A DNA stretch of 64,000 nucleotides from Liolophura sinensis (lineage: Eukaryota; Mollusca; Polyplacophora; Chitonida; Chitonidae), in the NCBI RefSeq assembly GCF_032854445.1, contig NC_088303.1, forward strand, positions 18,547,501-18,611,500, read 5' to 3'. A program made the position numbers and the translations under genes. The first letter of the stretch is position 1; every line of letters begins with the position of its first letter. Under the pieces are notes generated by a model, which was not told where the DNA came from, searched no databases, and saw nothing but the letters and a program-made list of their open reading frames with translations. This document shows, in pieces, positions 1-10,619 of the stretch.

Positions 1-3000
1 CTTCCTTACACCAGAGTGGAATAGACTGGCTAACATACAGGTACTGTTTGATTTACTGCTAATAGTTTAGTAGCAGACATTGTTCTCTTACAGCCTGCTC
101 TGCTGTAGTGGACATCCCATGTGAATTGAAGAGGGCAGTATGTCATTTCATCCGAGATAAGCAGTTTCCATCATTGCTCAGAGCTCAAACCTATTCAGGT
201 ATATACCCTGTGGAAGGCCAGATCATGGGCTACAATCAGGTCCCAACATTCTGGCATTTGTAGTTTTCATTCTACTGAGCAAACTCTGATTTCTTCAAAA
301 TGGTGGATAAAGGAAAGAAAAAGAACTTAATAATTTTTTCAGGACTGGGACACATACCATTGAACTCATACTACATGTAAAATGCCTGAAAACTTTCTTT
401 TCACCTTCTGTTCAGGATTTTTTTTTTCACCTTCTGTCCACGAGTTTAATTAAAAAATATTTAGCAAGAAAGATTTAAAATAAAATTAGTGAGAAAACGG
501 AAGAAAACTGTGACCTCCAAAAAGGATGACAGATCCTGCTTTGCATATGGAAGTAAAACTTTTTGGGGGATTTAAGTAGGCCTACTCACTCTTTAACAAC
601 ACCTGAAATTTCAAACTCATCTGATCAGCGTTTTTTTTTTTTTTTTTTCTCGGTAAAATTTCAATACAATTTCAGTAGGTGTCCTGACAGGACATTCTTA
701 TGTATGTCATCTTGATATAAGTTTGCTGGTGTTGCCTCAGGATTTTATTATGAAGTCAGATGAAGTTATATTTGTATGCCACACACAATAAACATGTATA
801 TTGACTTCGTTACTTTTGTGCAGGTGTGGCTGGAGGCAGCTATCCAGGTGTTCTTCTCATTAGGGCCGGCATGGGGAGGTCTCATCACCATGTCCAGTTA
901 CAACAAATTCAAACACAACTGTTTCAGGTGAATATCTTTTGAAGAATTTCTAAATGTGCATCATTTAAGTTTAAAGTCACACAAACATTGTCACTGTCCT
1001 AAAAATAATAAGTATTTTTGTAATTTTAGTCTTATTTTAGTGCTTTGTTGGAATGTTCTTGAGAATATTCACAAAACTGATTACTTTATGTCTATCAATA
1101 CCATAATTCATATCAGCGCATTACGTGTCTCTATTTATGGGAAAGTTTGGGACTGTCAGTCTGTCCGTCTGTCTATCCAAATATTGTCTGATTTTGATTA
1201 AAAAATATTGTACATGCAGGTTCATTTTTTGTATCCTCAGATGAAGTGTGAAAACAGGCTGTATTCATGCTTTCTTGATTCTCATTAGGTTTCTGTTTCC
1301 AGGCTTCATGTATTTGTCTGATTTTGGTAATTTTCTTTGCACAGATTCATCCTGCGGACCCCGATATGAAATATGTAAACCAGCTGGATCTATTCACGAG
1401 TTTTCCAGTATTAGTGTGGGATATACATCCTTTTAATTTGCTTGTTTCTTCAGGGACGCTGTTGTGACCACAGCTGCGGACTGTTTTACTGGTCTGTTTG
1501 GAGGCCTTGTCATTTCCTGTGTACTGGGCTTCATGGCTCATGAGGCTGGTAAAGACATTTCTGAGGTGGTTATATCAGGTGAGTGTTGTGACCACAGCTG
1601 CAGACTGTTTTACTGGTCTGTTTGGAGGCCTTGTCATTTCCTGTGTACTGGGCTTCATGGCTCATGAGGCTGGTAAAGACATTTCTGAGGTGATTATATC
1701 AGGTGAGTGTTGTGACCACAGCTGCAGACTGTTTTACTGGTCTGTTTGGAGGCCTTGTCATTTCCTGTGTACTGGGCTTCATGGCTCGTGAGGCTGGTAA
1801 ATACATTTCTGAGGTGGTTATATCAGGTGAGTGTTGTGACCACAGCTGCAGACTGTTTTACTGGTCTGTTTGGAGGCCTTGTCATTTCCTGTGTACTGGG
1901 CTTCATGGCTCGTGAGGCTGGTAAATACATTTCTGAGGTGGTTATATCAGGTGAGTGTCGTGACCACAGCTGCAGACTGTTTTACTGGTCTGCTTGGGGT
2001 CTACAAGAGGTTTTCTTTTCTTTTTTGATATTTTCTGTGGTTATTTACCAGTCTATTTTGTGTGCAGGGTTTGTATGCTTCATGGAAATCAGGAAATATC
2101 CTGGAATATTTGTCCAGGTTTGAAAAATCCTTAAAAGTGCTTAAATGCGCACCTACCCTCCTGAAAACTCAGCAATCGCCATATCAGAACAGTGCAGTGT
2201 TGAATGATTTGTTTTACAGGAAAGAAAGGCAGTGTTCTTTGGAACAATTCTTTAGTGGTTTCGTTTTCTTCGATATGGTGACATTGTTGCCTTTGCCATA
2301 AAGCGGTAGGCTGTTGAACTAATAACCCATACTTCAACGTTGTGGAGTGTAAGCAGTGCCAATTAAAAAAAGAGCAAGTATCATAACGTGGAATGGCCCT
2401 TCTATCATGTAGCTGTTCTCTCTTATAAAGGATATGATTGCTGCCATGTTACAGGAGTTAAATTAATGGAAGAATCGTCTTTTTTTTCTGCCACATGAAT
2501 GAGAGTGAACAGTTTGTGAAGTGTAAAAGGTCAACAATGCATCCTTTAAATACAGTGAATGGCCAATGAAATGCAAAAGAAAATATTTGGCTATCGACTA
2601 AAGCTTTTTGTCTTAGATTTTGAAAGTTAGCCAAAAATCCTTTGTCATGTCCTGAGGTGGCTAAGACGAAGCAAATTTTGGCTTTGGCAGGAATGTGTAC
2701 GAACCGTGTGTGTGAACAGTTCCTTACCTTTTGTATTGCTTCTCTGTACATTGTACATATATGTTGATGTTCTGTGCCCATAATTGTAGCTATTAAACTA
2801 TAATTGCATAAAGCCCATATGTAGATATCTGGGCACTTCATCCACAAATGTATGTCACAGTATAATAATGGATCAGCCATTTAATGCTCATTAAACACTG
2901 GTAACATTTAGCAGTGATGTACATATAAATGTTAGAGGTGTTCTTTTGTTTCAGATCCGGGTGTGGCATTAGTGGTGTACCCTGAAACCATCAGTAAGCT

Positions 3001-6000
3001 TCCACTCCCTCAACTCTGGGCCTTCCTCTTCTTCCTCACCCTGATATTTCTGGGATTGGATAGTGAGGTTAGGGACTTCTCACAGCTTGGTACATCCATT
3101 TTCATGTGTAAACGTGCACTTCTGAACAATTTGTTGTCTCGCAGAACACACGTACATATACATGAATTAGGTTTTGTTTGTCAGGTGTTCAGAGTGACAA
3201 TTTTCATAAAATATCTCCAGAGCTAATAGATAGCATGATTTTTACCAAAATTGGGTTTGAACCTTAATTACATGGCCGTTAAGAACTGGTCAGTCTTTGG
3301 GATGAGCCTGTCCACTCTACACATGTATGTGCTCAGCAGTTTTCTGACCAAAATCTTGTAAAATATGCAATTTCTGTAAAATAACTCCACTCTGTGAAGA
3401 GGCATTCCATTTTTAATTTCTTCTGCCTCTAAGGATTATTAAGAGAATATACGTGTAAATAAATTCTTATTCTTTTTGACTGAACAGCTCAGGGGTGATT
3501 GGGATATTTTCTTACAAGGGAAATGGGTCTGTCAGCAACCTACTGATGGTCGTGGGTTTTCACCGGACTCTGCCCAGTTTCCTCCCATCATAATGCTGGC
3601 TGCCGTCGTTTAATTGACATGTTCTTGAGTATGGCATAAAACACCAATCAAATAAATAAATAAATACGAGGGAAGTGTGTACTTCATGTGTACTTCATAA
3701 TTTCTGTGTTTCAAGTGTGAAAACTGATGGGGAAAAGATTACCAAGTTTCAGGTGGTTACTGCTGTCTTGTTTCAGTTTGGCATGTTTGAATCCTTGTGT
3801 AGTGGACTCTGCGATGAATTCCCTAGGGTTTTCCATGGCAAGAAGAGATTGGTCACAGGTGTTCTGGCTATTTTTGCATTTATCCTTGGATTACCATTTA
3901 CCACTCAGGTAAGTTTTCAGATGTGTGGGCACAGCATCAGCATTAAGTGTAGGTAGTGAATACTGGAGACTAATTCAGGCACCAGACATACATACATACA
4001 TGGTCATAGATAAGAAAGCTGTTTTATCTTCAATCTGACACAGAATTTGGCCTGTGGAGAGTTTCAGCTTACTCCATGAACATGGACAATAACAGGGTAA
4101 TGAGATAGGATCAGTTGTGGTTTGATTTTCTGCTATCAGCTTTTCGAAAAATCTTTTCATGCTTTTTATTTGCAGATTCTCTTCAAGTAAGCATCACTTC
4201 AGTGTGGCTGAAATACTACCAGTGTGGTTTTAAACCTTGATCATTCATGTTACTGAACAGTCTGGAAATTTAAACTTTGGGTCATTAAGTTCAGTTTTGT
4301 TTACAAAACTGTTTTTCCTGTCTTCTATTTCATTGATGTCTAATACAATGGTGAAAATCTCCCTCCTGGAGAGACCTTTACATTCTTTCTCTGGAGTTCC
4401 AACGTGAGCGCAAGTGCATGAATCTAACTTGGCTTACAGTTTTATTGTGTGTAAAACTATTCTTTTAAAATTTATTTACACTTTCTGCTAATTTGTTTTT
4501 TGAACTTGATACAAATGTGTAGACTTTCTTCCCTTGGGTATCACTTTCTTTTTAAAGTGATATTTTATGCTGTTTCATTACTTCATGCAAAGTTCTAAAC
4601 TTTGTTAACTTGTTTTCATTGCTGATATACAGGGTGGCATGTATGTGTATCAAATACTGGACTGGTATGCGGGAACTTTCTGTGTTCTCACCATAGCCTT
4701 GCTGGAGTGCATCATTGTTGGCTGGATATATGGTGAGTTAACATGATGGAATGATCTTTAGAGTGATCTCCCCTTACTTAAGGGCAAAGATAACACTTAC
4801 TTGAAATATATGTCCAATAAAAGGCCTTTAACCACTGTCAGTAAGCACAGTTCAGTCTGTTTTTTAGAATTTCTTCAACTTCTGTTGGGAGGGTCACTTT
4901 TGGCAACAGGTCAAGTTTGCATGTATCCTGTTCAGTCTATGTTGTCCTGTTTTATGTAAACATCGGTGCTGTATTTCTCACGGATGCTGGAACATGGAAT
5001 TGCATTTGAACCTTATCTGACCATCTTGGGACCAGTGACAACACATCATGGTTTTACCATTTAACACACACAGACTGGCAGATTTCACCATTCTACATGC
5101 ATATGCATATACTAGATATATGAATGTGTTTGACTGATGGTTAATTGAAAAAAACTATTTCTAGTAAAATGTATGGATGTGATGTCACTGATACCCTCTG
5201 CACACTGCCGTTTAATCAGATGTGTTAAAACCAGTTTATTGGTTGGAAAAAAGGGTAAGGAAATAAACTATTTTCCTGGATACTGTATTATGGTATTTGA
5301 TCTGATACTTCATTTTAGTGTTTTCTTTGTCTATAATATGACATAATGGTCTTTAGAGTGATCTCCCCTTACTTAGCATTTTGTGTGCGGGAACCCATTC
5401 TACAATAGGGTCGACCCTACTCAACCCGATGAACACTGTATCACACTGTAACTAGTAACTACCCCATGTGTTGTCCACCACCACCCCATTTCTCCCCACC
5501 CTACCCTTATACTTCTTTGATAACATTGGGATGGAATAGACCAACAAGAACATTGTATAATTCTGTAGTACAACAAAACCAGTAACTACCCCATGTGCTG
5601 TGTGTTTTTAGGTGCAGGCTACTTCTCTGAGGATATTAACCAGATGTCTGGTAAGAGACCGTCACTGTTTCTCAGGCTCTGCTGGGTGGTCATCACTCCC
5701 GCTCTCTTACTGGTGAGTACTTGGGATGAAGCTGAGGTCAGTCAGCTACACTGGCTAACATGCTCTCAGCATAGCAAGCAATGAGAGGAGCTTACACACT
5801 ATCATGGCTATTATTCTAGAGCATAGCATTAAACAACTATGAAGTAATTAAATAAATATACATGTAATTATAAAAATTTGTTTTGTTGTTTGTTTTTAAT
5901 ATTTTGGTGTATTTTAAAGAAGATTTCCCTTAAAAGAGTTTGGTTCAAGGGTGAAAGTAAATGAGCAAGATCGCAAAGGAAATCACTAGCTCCTGGAACA

Positions 6001-7262
6001 AGATCTAGTAGGAAGACCCTGTAAAACAGCTGGCTCAGCCAAGGAGCAGCTGATAAGACCTTGAAATGTCTTCTCTGGGCTCTGCCAGGTTTCCTCCCAC
6101 CATATGCTGTGGTATAATTGAAATATTTTTGAGTATGATGTAAAACACCTGTCAGATGAATCAAATGAATCATTTTCAGCTAATATTGTAAGTACTATTA
6201 CCATAAATGGTAAGTATATGCATGTTCTACAGTCTACAAATGCATTGAGGAACACACGGCCCATGTATTCTTTGGGAGTTACAATATAAAAATTTGAAGC
6301 TTACGCCAGATCTTTTTACAGGACACTTGGGTCTGACAGTCACCTGAACATTGTTATTACCCGTCTGACCCAGGACATTGTTTTTTTTCATCATGGCGGT
6401 TTAGTTTTACAGCATCTGATTGTTGTGTTCTGTTTCAGGGTGCTTTGATATTCACCGTGGTTGTGTACAAACCTCCCACGCTGGGGGAATACCATTACCC
6501 TGGCTGGGCCATCACTGTAGGCGTGCTTATCTCCCTTGTCTCTGTTATCCCAATACCCGCTGTCTTGATCTGGAATGTGGTTAAAGCACGTGGCAGCTTT
6601 TGTCAGGTTAGTCTTCAGTGTGTATTAATACCTACACCATGTGCCTTGATATCTATATTGTATCATTTATGAATAATGCTGTGAAAACTGTGTGTGGAAC
6701 CTTGATGACAATAATTGGCAGATGTCTTTTGTGGAATCATTTGTGGATCTGTGTGTTCGGTGAAGACAGCTTGTCCTTCGCCAGTATGGCAACAGCAAAT
6801 CTGTTTGACCAATGTCAAAAAGTCAGTAATTTGTAGTGGTTTGTAGGGTTTTTTAATTTCGTTCACACACAAAACTAACTTACATGGTAGAAGTGAAAAA
6901 TTCAGGAAAAACAAGAAGAAAAGCAAAAAGAAAAACCATAATACTATGAAATATATAATATCATAGTTGAATGTGAATTAAACAATGCTGAATATTGCGT
7001 TATTCAAACAAGCAATGGTTTTCTTGCTTGTTGTGCTTACCATATACCTTCTGACCTGATGTATTGTGGGTTTCAGCGGTTCCGACATTTACTACGGCCT
7101 GATGAGAGCTGGGGACCAATGGAAGAGAAGATGAGAGAGAATTACATAGAGAGGCGGACTCAGTTGAGGGACAGGGGCTGGATGTTCCGTTTGTTTGGTC
7201 TCCACCGGCGTGGGAATGCCCACGGGGTAGAGTCAGAACCAGCTCTGCATCCAGAATCATGA
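1..7262 (+). CDS. SLC6 neurotransmitter:sodium symporter, 3' part (partial)
   Basis: This is a plasma-membrane transporter that couples uptake of a small amine or amino acid to Na+ and Cl-. Exons: 1-40 (partial), 824-927, 1454-1578, 2955-3067, 3777-3908, 4633-4732, 5612-5712, 6439-6606 and 7077-7262. All junctions are GT-AG and the phases agree, giving about 355 residues to the TGA at 7260-7262. The first residues read [13 protein letters not shown]. Next come TM6 with its unwound [10 protein letters not shown], the SYNKF motif, TM7, EL4 ([11 protein letters not shown]) and TM8 with LGLDS, whose Asp-Ser pair is at the family's Na2 site. TM9-TM12 and a short basic cytoplasmic tail follow. TM1-TM5 lie left of the window. 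By eye, the TM10-TM11 stretch ([18 protein letters not shown]) resembles dopamine/noradrenaline transporters, but EL4 also resembles glycine-type members, so the substrate is not assigned. The third exon listed is tandemly repeated downstream (see 1461-1992). Confidence 0.95.
1461..1992 (+). repeat. 124-bp tandem array duplicating an SLC6 exon plus its splice donor
   Basis: Units begin at 1461, 1585, 1709, 1833 and 1957, exactly 124 bp apart; the fifth is truncated near 1992. Unit 1 is nearly the whole coding exon 1454-1578. Units 2-4 repeat about 118 bp of the exon plus the donor (ATATCAG|GTGAGTG). They lack the exon's real acceptor (TTTCTTCAG at 1445-1453). Because 124 is not a multiple of 3, read-through changes frame and meets TGA at 1665-1667. 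Only the first donor (1579) gives the conserved protein. Units 3 and 4 share substitutions (GCTCGTGAG, AAATAC) absent from units 1 and 2, which suggests stepwise duplication. An assembly artefact is less likely because the copies differ, but it is not excluded. Confidence 0.95.
3523..3664 (+). mobile_element. SINE family 1, 5'-truncated copy in an SLC6 intron
   Basis: The copy carries the family core (GTCAGCAACCT, CGTGGGTTTTC, TTTCCTCCCATCATAATGC), the 3' signature TTGAGTATGGCATAAAACAC and an AATAAATAAAT tail. The tRNA-like head is missing. It is in sense orientation to the transporter. Confidence 0.85.
4881..4991 (+). repeat. 111-bp dispersed repeat, copy A
   Basis: This sequence starts TCTGTTGGGAGGGTCACTTT and ends TTCTCACGGATGCTGGA. 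It recurs almost unchanged at 9031-9141, with only a few substitutions and no indel. Copy A lies in the intron 4733-5611 of the transporter gene. It has no recognisable coding capacity. Confidence 0.9.
6060..6171 (+). mobile_element. SINE family 1, 3' fragment in an SLC6 intron
   Basis: The fragment matches the core from TCTGGGCTCTGCC through TTTCCTCCCACCAT to a diverged tail (TTGAGTATGATGTAAAACAC). It is in sense orientation to the host gene. Confidence 0.75.
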
Positions 7263-7451
7263 CATAGAAGGAAATAGGCTTGATGTAGTTTGATATTTGT
7301 CATTATGTTGGTTTTTGTCTGTGTGTGTGTGAGTGTGTGTTTGGCTAGACACTGTATAAATGCAGAAATGAGGTGTGTCACTCTGCATGGCATGAATTGT
7401 CTGAGTAAGTCAAATGTAGTTATGTTGAATTCTACCTGTGACTATTAAACC

Positions 7452-7691
7452 GTGGCCGAGGTGGTTAGCCTTCCAGCACAACTCATTTGACCCAGGAGCC
7501 TGTGGTTGCTGTGACTTCAAGTCCAGCTCATGCTGGCTTCCTCTCCCGCCGTACGTGGGAAGTTCTGTCAGCAACCTGTAGAAGGGTATGGGGTTTGCAT
7601 GGGCTTTGCCCAGTTTCCTTCAACCATCATGCTGGCTACTGCGGTGAAATACTCTTGAGTGTGGCATAAAACACCAATCAAATAAATAAAT
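7452..7691 (+). mobile_element. SINE family 1, near full-length
   Basis: The head GTGGCCGAGGTGGTTAG and TGACTTCAAGTCC resemble the A and B boxes of a tRNA-derived Pol III promoter. The family core and the 3' end TTGAGTGTGGCATAAAACAC follow, then CAATCAAATAAATAAATA. Confidence 0.85.
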
Positions 7692-9030
7692 ATATTTAAA
7701 CAGGCGGTTGAGTATGGTGACAAGCAACAATGAAATAAGTGAACAGACTTTCTTTCAGTGAAGAGAAAAGGTAACCAGTCTAAAATATGTGTATGTTATT
7801 TCAGATAAGGTTTCAAAAGACAGTGAAGTGATGATCACTGTTTATACAATTAAACCAATTTACAGGCTGTGTACATTTGGATGAATCAAAACATCTGACC
7901 ATTGAAACAGTATTTGTATAAGTGAAGATGAGAATTTCGAATCATTATGTATCTAAAAGTGTTTATATAGTTTGTGGTGGTTTTTCTCTTATACATGCAA
8001 TACAGTCATGTACATATTACAACTGCTGTGTGCATTCACATAGACCACATGTAAGATAAGTTGGTCCAATGTATGTGCGCAGTAGTGACTATCTTTCTCA
8101 GTGTGTAGAGTCAGTTTTATAATCTCACCGGTTTGGTGCCACTTCAATGGACCAAGGTCTTTAAGTCAGCTCGTCTTCCAGTAATACTAGTGTTGTGAAC
8201 AGACACTTGCCAGTCCGTGCATGTCGCAAAAAATATACCTCATAAGCCAGTTTGATGTTTGCTTTTGTCTTTAAGATGATATATTGTTAATCTGACAATG
8301 GTTATGAGAACTTTCAAAACAAATGTGAAATAGCCTATTTTCATATTTTTTTGTACGTCAAACTGAATATGACCAATCACATGGCCCAACAGACTGACTC
8401 AGTAAAGTGCCAGCGGCCCTAGGAACAATGGGAACAGAGTATATGAATGTGTTGTAGCTATAAACTGAATGTCCATGACATGTTCAAACATATAAGGTAA
8501 AGTTGAGGAGATTTTATATTCAGTATGGCAAGTAGAATATTAACCTAATCAATTCTTACTTTGAAATCAAAGAATTTTCGTAAAACCAGCCTCAGTGTTA
8601 TAGACCATTATATACATGTAATTGATTTTCTGTCATAAATGCTTATATTACAGTTAACCCCAGGAAAAAAATGGAACATCGTTCAGCATTTAGCCCTTTG
8701 GCTTCAACCCACATATAGCATAGTGTATTCATGTAAGTGACTGAGTCAGTGACCGAGTCTGTGACCGAGGGTTTTAAATGCATATACTCTCTTGCCTGTA
8801 TATAGACCTTAGTTCGCCAAGGAACAGTTGTCCTAAGAAAAACTGGGCGACAACATTTACAAGAAAACCTGCGAAAAATTGGTTTCAGAAGTTGTATAAA
8901 AGTGGGCCCTGGTGGCTAGTTACGTGCATGCACTCGAACAAATACAAACGCTTGGAGAAGTCGGGTCACTGTTTTTCCACAGTATAGCTGATTACACCAC
9001 TCCCCAGTCTGCCAGATAGTATGTTCTGAT

Positions 9031-9141
9031 TCTGTTGGGAGGGTCACTTTTGCCAAGAGGTCAAGTTTGCATGTATCCTGTTAAGTATATGTTGTCCTGT
9101 TTTATGTAAACATCGGTGCTGTATTTCTCACGGATACTGGA
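9031..9141 (+). repeat. 111-bp dispersed repeat, copy B
   Basis: This is a direct-orientation match to 4881-4991 with the same length and only a few changes (for example GCCAAGAGG against GGCAACAGG). It lies about 1.8 kb downstream of the transporter stop. Confidence 0.9.
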
Positions 9142-9448
9142 TCGTTTCTTATGGTTTATAAAACCGGCCCCAGAATCAGTATTTACCACAGTGTTTATCT
9201 GTTAGAATCCGCAGCATTCGCCGGTCTATAGCGGATCTAATACTTTGTATTATGTTTAACAAATAAAAACTCAGGGGTTTACAAGAATAATGTGTGTATG
9301 TTTCTGATTAGTTGTACATCCGTAGGTTCAATGTTGGCATCGCAGTTTGACATTCATATTGTATTGTAAATGGTCCCGTCCCTGTGTTAGAAGCTCTCGT
9401 GGCGTTAAGCGTACAGAACTATATACATGTATCTAATTGGCGCTAACA

Positions 9449-9780
9449 GCTTCGGTGGGCTAATGGTCAGAGCGTCCGCCTCGAAGTCGTTACACCCGGG
9501 ATCAAAGCCGCGTCGGGTCACACCAAAAGCTTTAAAATGGTACTTGTTATTGACTCGCTTGACGCTCAGCACTGAGAACACTAGACAAGGACTGTTAGAC
9601 CCAGTGTCAGTATAATGTGACTGGGTGGGGGAGTCATGTCTGGTGTCTTAGGCATGGTACTTAAGTGGCATCAGCACTTTGGCAACATCGACTCGCCCTG
9701 CTAGAAGAAGACAGTATATGTACATCATATGGCTGATAAATTGTTAAGAACGACGTTAAACCCCAAGCATACATACATAG
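9449..9780 (+). mobile_element. SINE family 2, tRNA-derived, full-length
   Basis: The head has the form of a tRNA: GGGCTAATGGTCAGAGCG at the D-arm/A-box position and CCCGGGATCAAAGCC at the T-arm/B-box position. A body containing GGGTGGGGGAGTCATGTCTG follows. The 3' end is TTGTTAAGAACGACGTTAAA with a CATACATACATA tail. A diverged minus-strand copy lies at 23284-23630. Confidence 0.85.
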
Positions 9781-10315
9781 GTGTTCGTAGCGCAATCTGG
9801 GCATCGTGAAACTGCTACAGTGATGAAGACATTAAAATTTATATAAAAGTAACGTGCGCATAGGAATATAGCTTAATAACGCTCTCTGACACGCACACGC
9901 CATAACATACTGAAGGCATTACATCGCCATTTTAATAAGTACACGAAACACTGTCTTTGTTGAAACTCTAAATGAAATAAATTATCCTTACTGAAAAAAA
10001 TTGTTCTAGTAAGCGTTACATATGCAACGTTTGTTGAAATAATTATTCCAATAGGCGATAAACAAATCAACTCTTCATTAATTAGTTATTTCATTAAGCG
10101 GGGCAATGAAATATTATATCAGTATGGGTTACAATTGTAACACAGTCATATACTTCTCATTAAGTTCAATACATACATATTCTATCCTTGTAAGTTTCTT
10201 ATTAAATAATCATGGTAAGTGCAGGGGTTTTTTCTGTGCATTACCGTAACATTTCTGATAATTACCAGGGCTGTGGAATATGTTTTAGGTGGATGGGTGG
10301 TGCAGGAGCTGTATG

Positions 10316-10495
10316 TAGTGGCGTATAAAGCTGTGCTAGTGGCGTATAGGGCTGTGCTAGTGGCGTAGAAAGCTGTGCTTATGGCGTATAGAACTATGCT
10401 AGTGGCGTATAGAGCTTTGCTAGTGGCGTATAGTGCTGTGTTAATGGCGTATAGAGCTCTGCTCGTGACGTGTAGAGCTGTGCTCGTGGCAAAGA
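10316..10495 (+). repeat. 21-bp tandem repeat, about 8 units
   Basis: The unit is approximately GCTGTGCTAGTGGCGTATAGG, diverging toward the right end (CTCGTGACGTGTAGA). Because 21 is a multiple of 3, one frame reads a repeated seven-residue MLVAYRA-like pattern. There is no sign that this is a gene. Confidence 0.85.
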
Positions 10496-10619
10496 ATGTC
10501 GGTTTGAGGCAATGGTGGAAAGTTAATATTGGGTGGACGTGGCGCTGGAGGGGGACTGTATATCAGTTATGCTTTCATATCACTTCGAAGTTTGTTCTGA
10601 CTTCTATTTCAACCTGAAT

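Larger units (their letters stand above)
7263..9267 (+). other. Region after the SLC6 stop; possible long 3' UTR
   Basis: No coding exon was recognised after the TGA. AATAAA motifs occur inside the SINE tail near 7680 and at 9262-9267. The latter could be a polyadenylation signal for a UTR of about 2 kb. The segment also holds a full-length SINE (7452-7691) and the second 111-bp repeat copy. The UTR assignment is an inference from motif position alone. Confidence 0.3.

Noticed and set aside
2458-2880. 140-codon open frame on the minus strand inside an SLC6 intron.
   Set aside because: It is not recognisable, has no splice or promoter support and is antisense to a real gene. It is most simply a chance frame.
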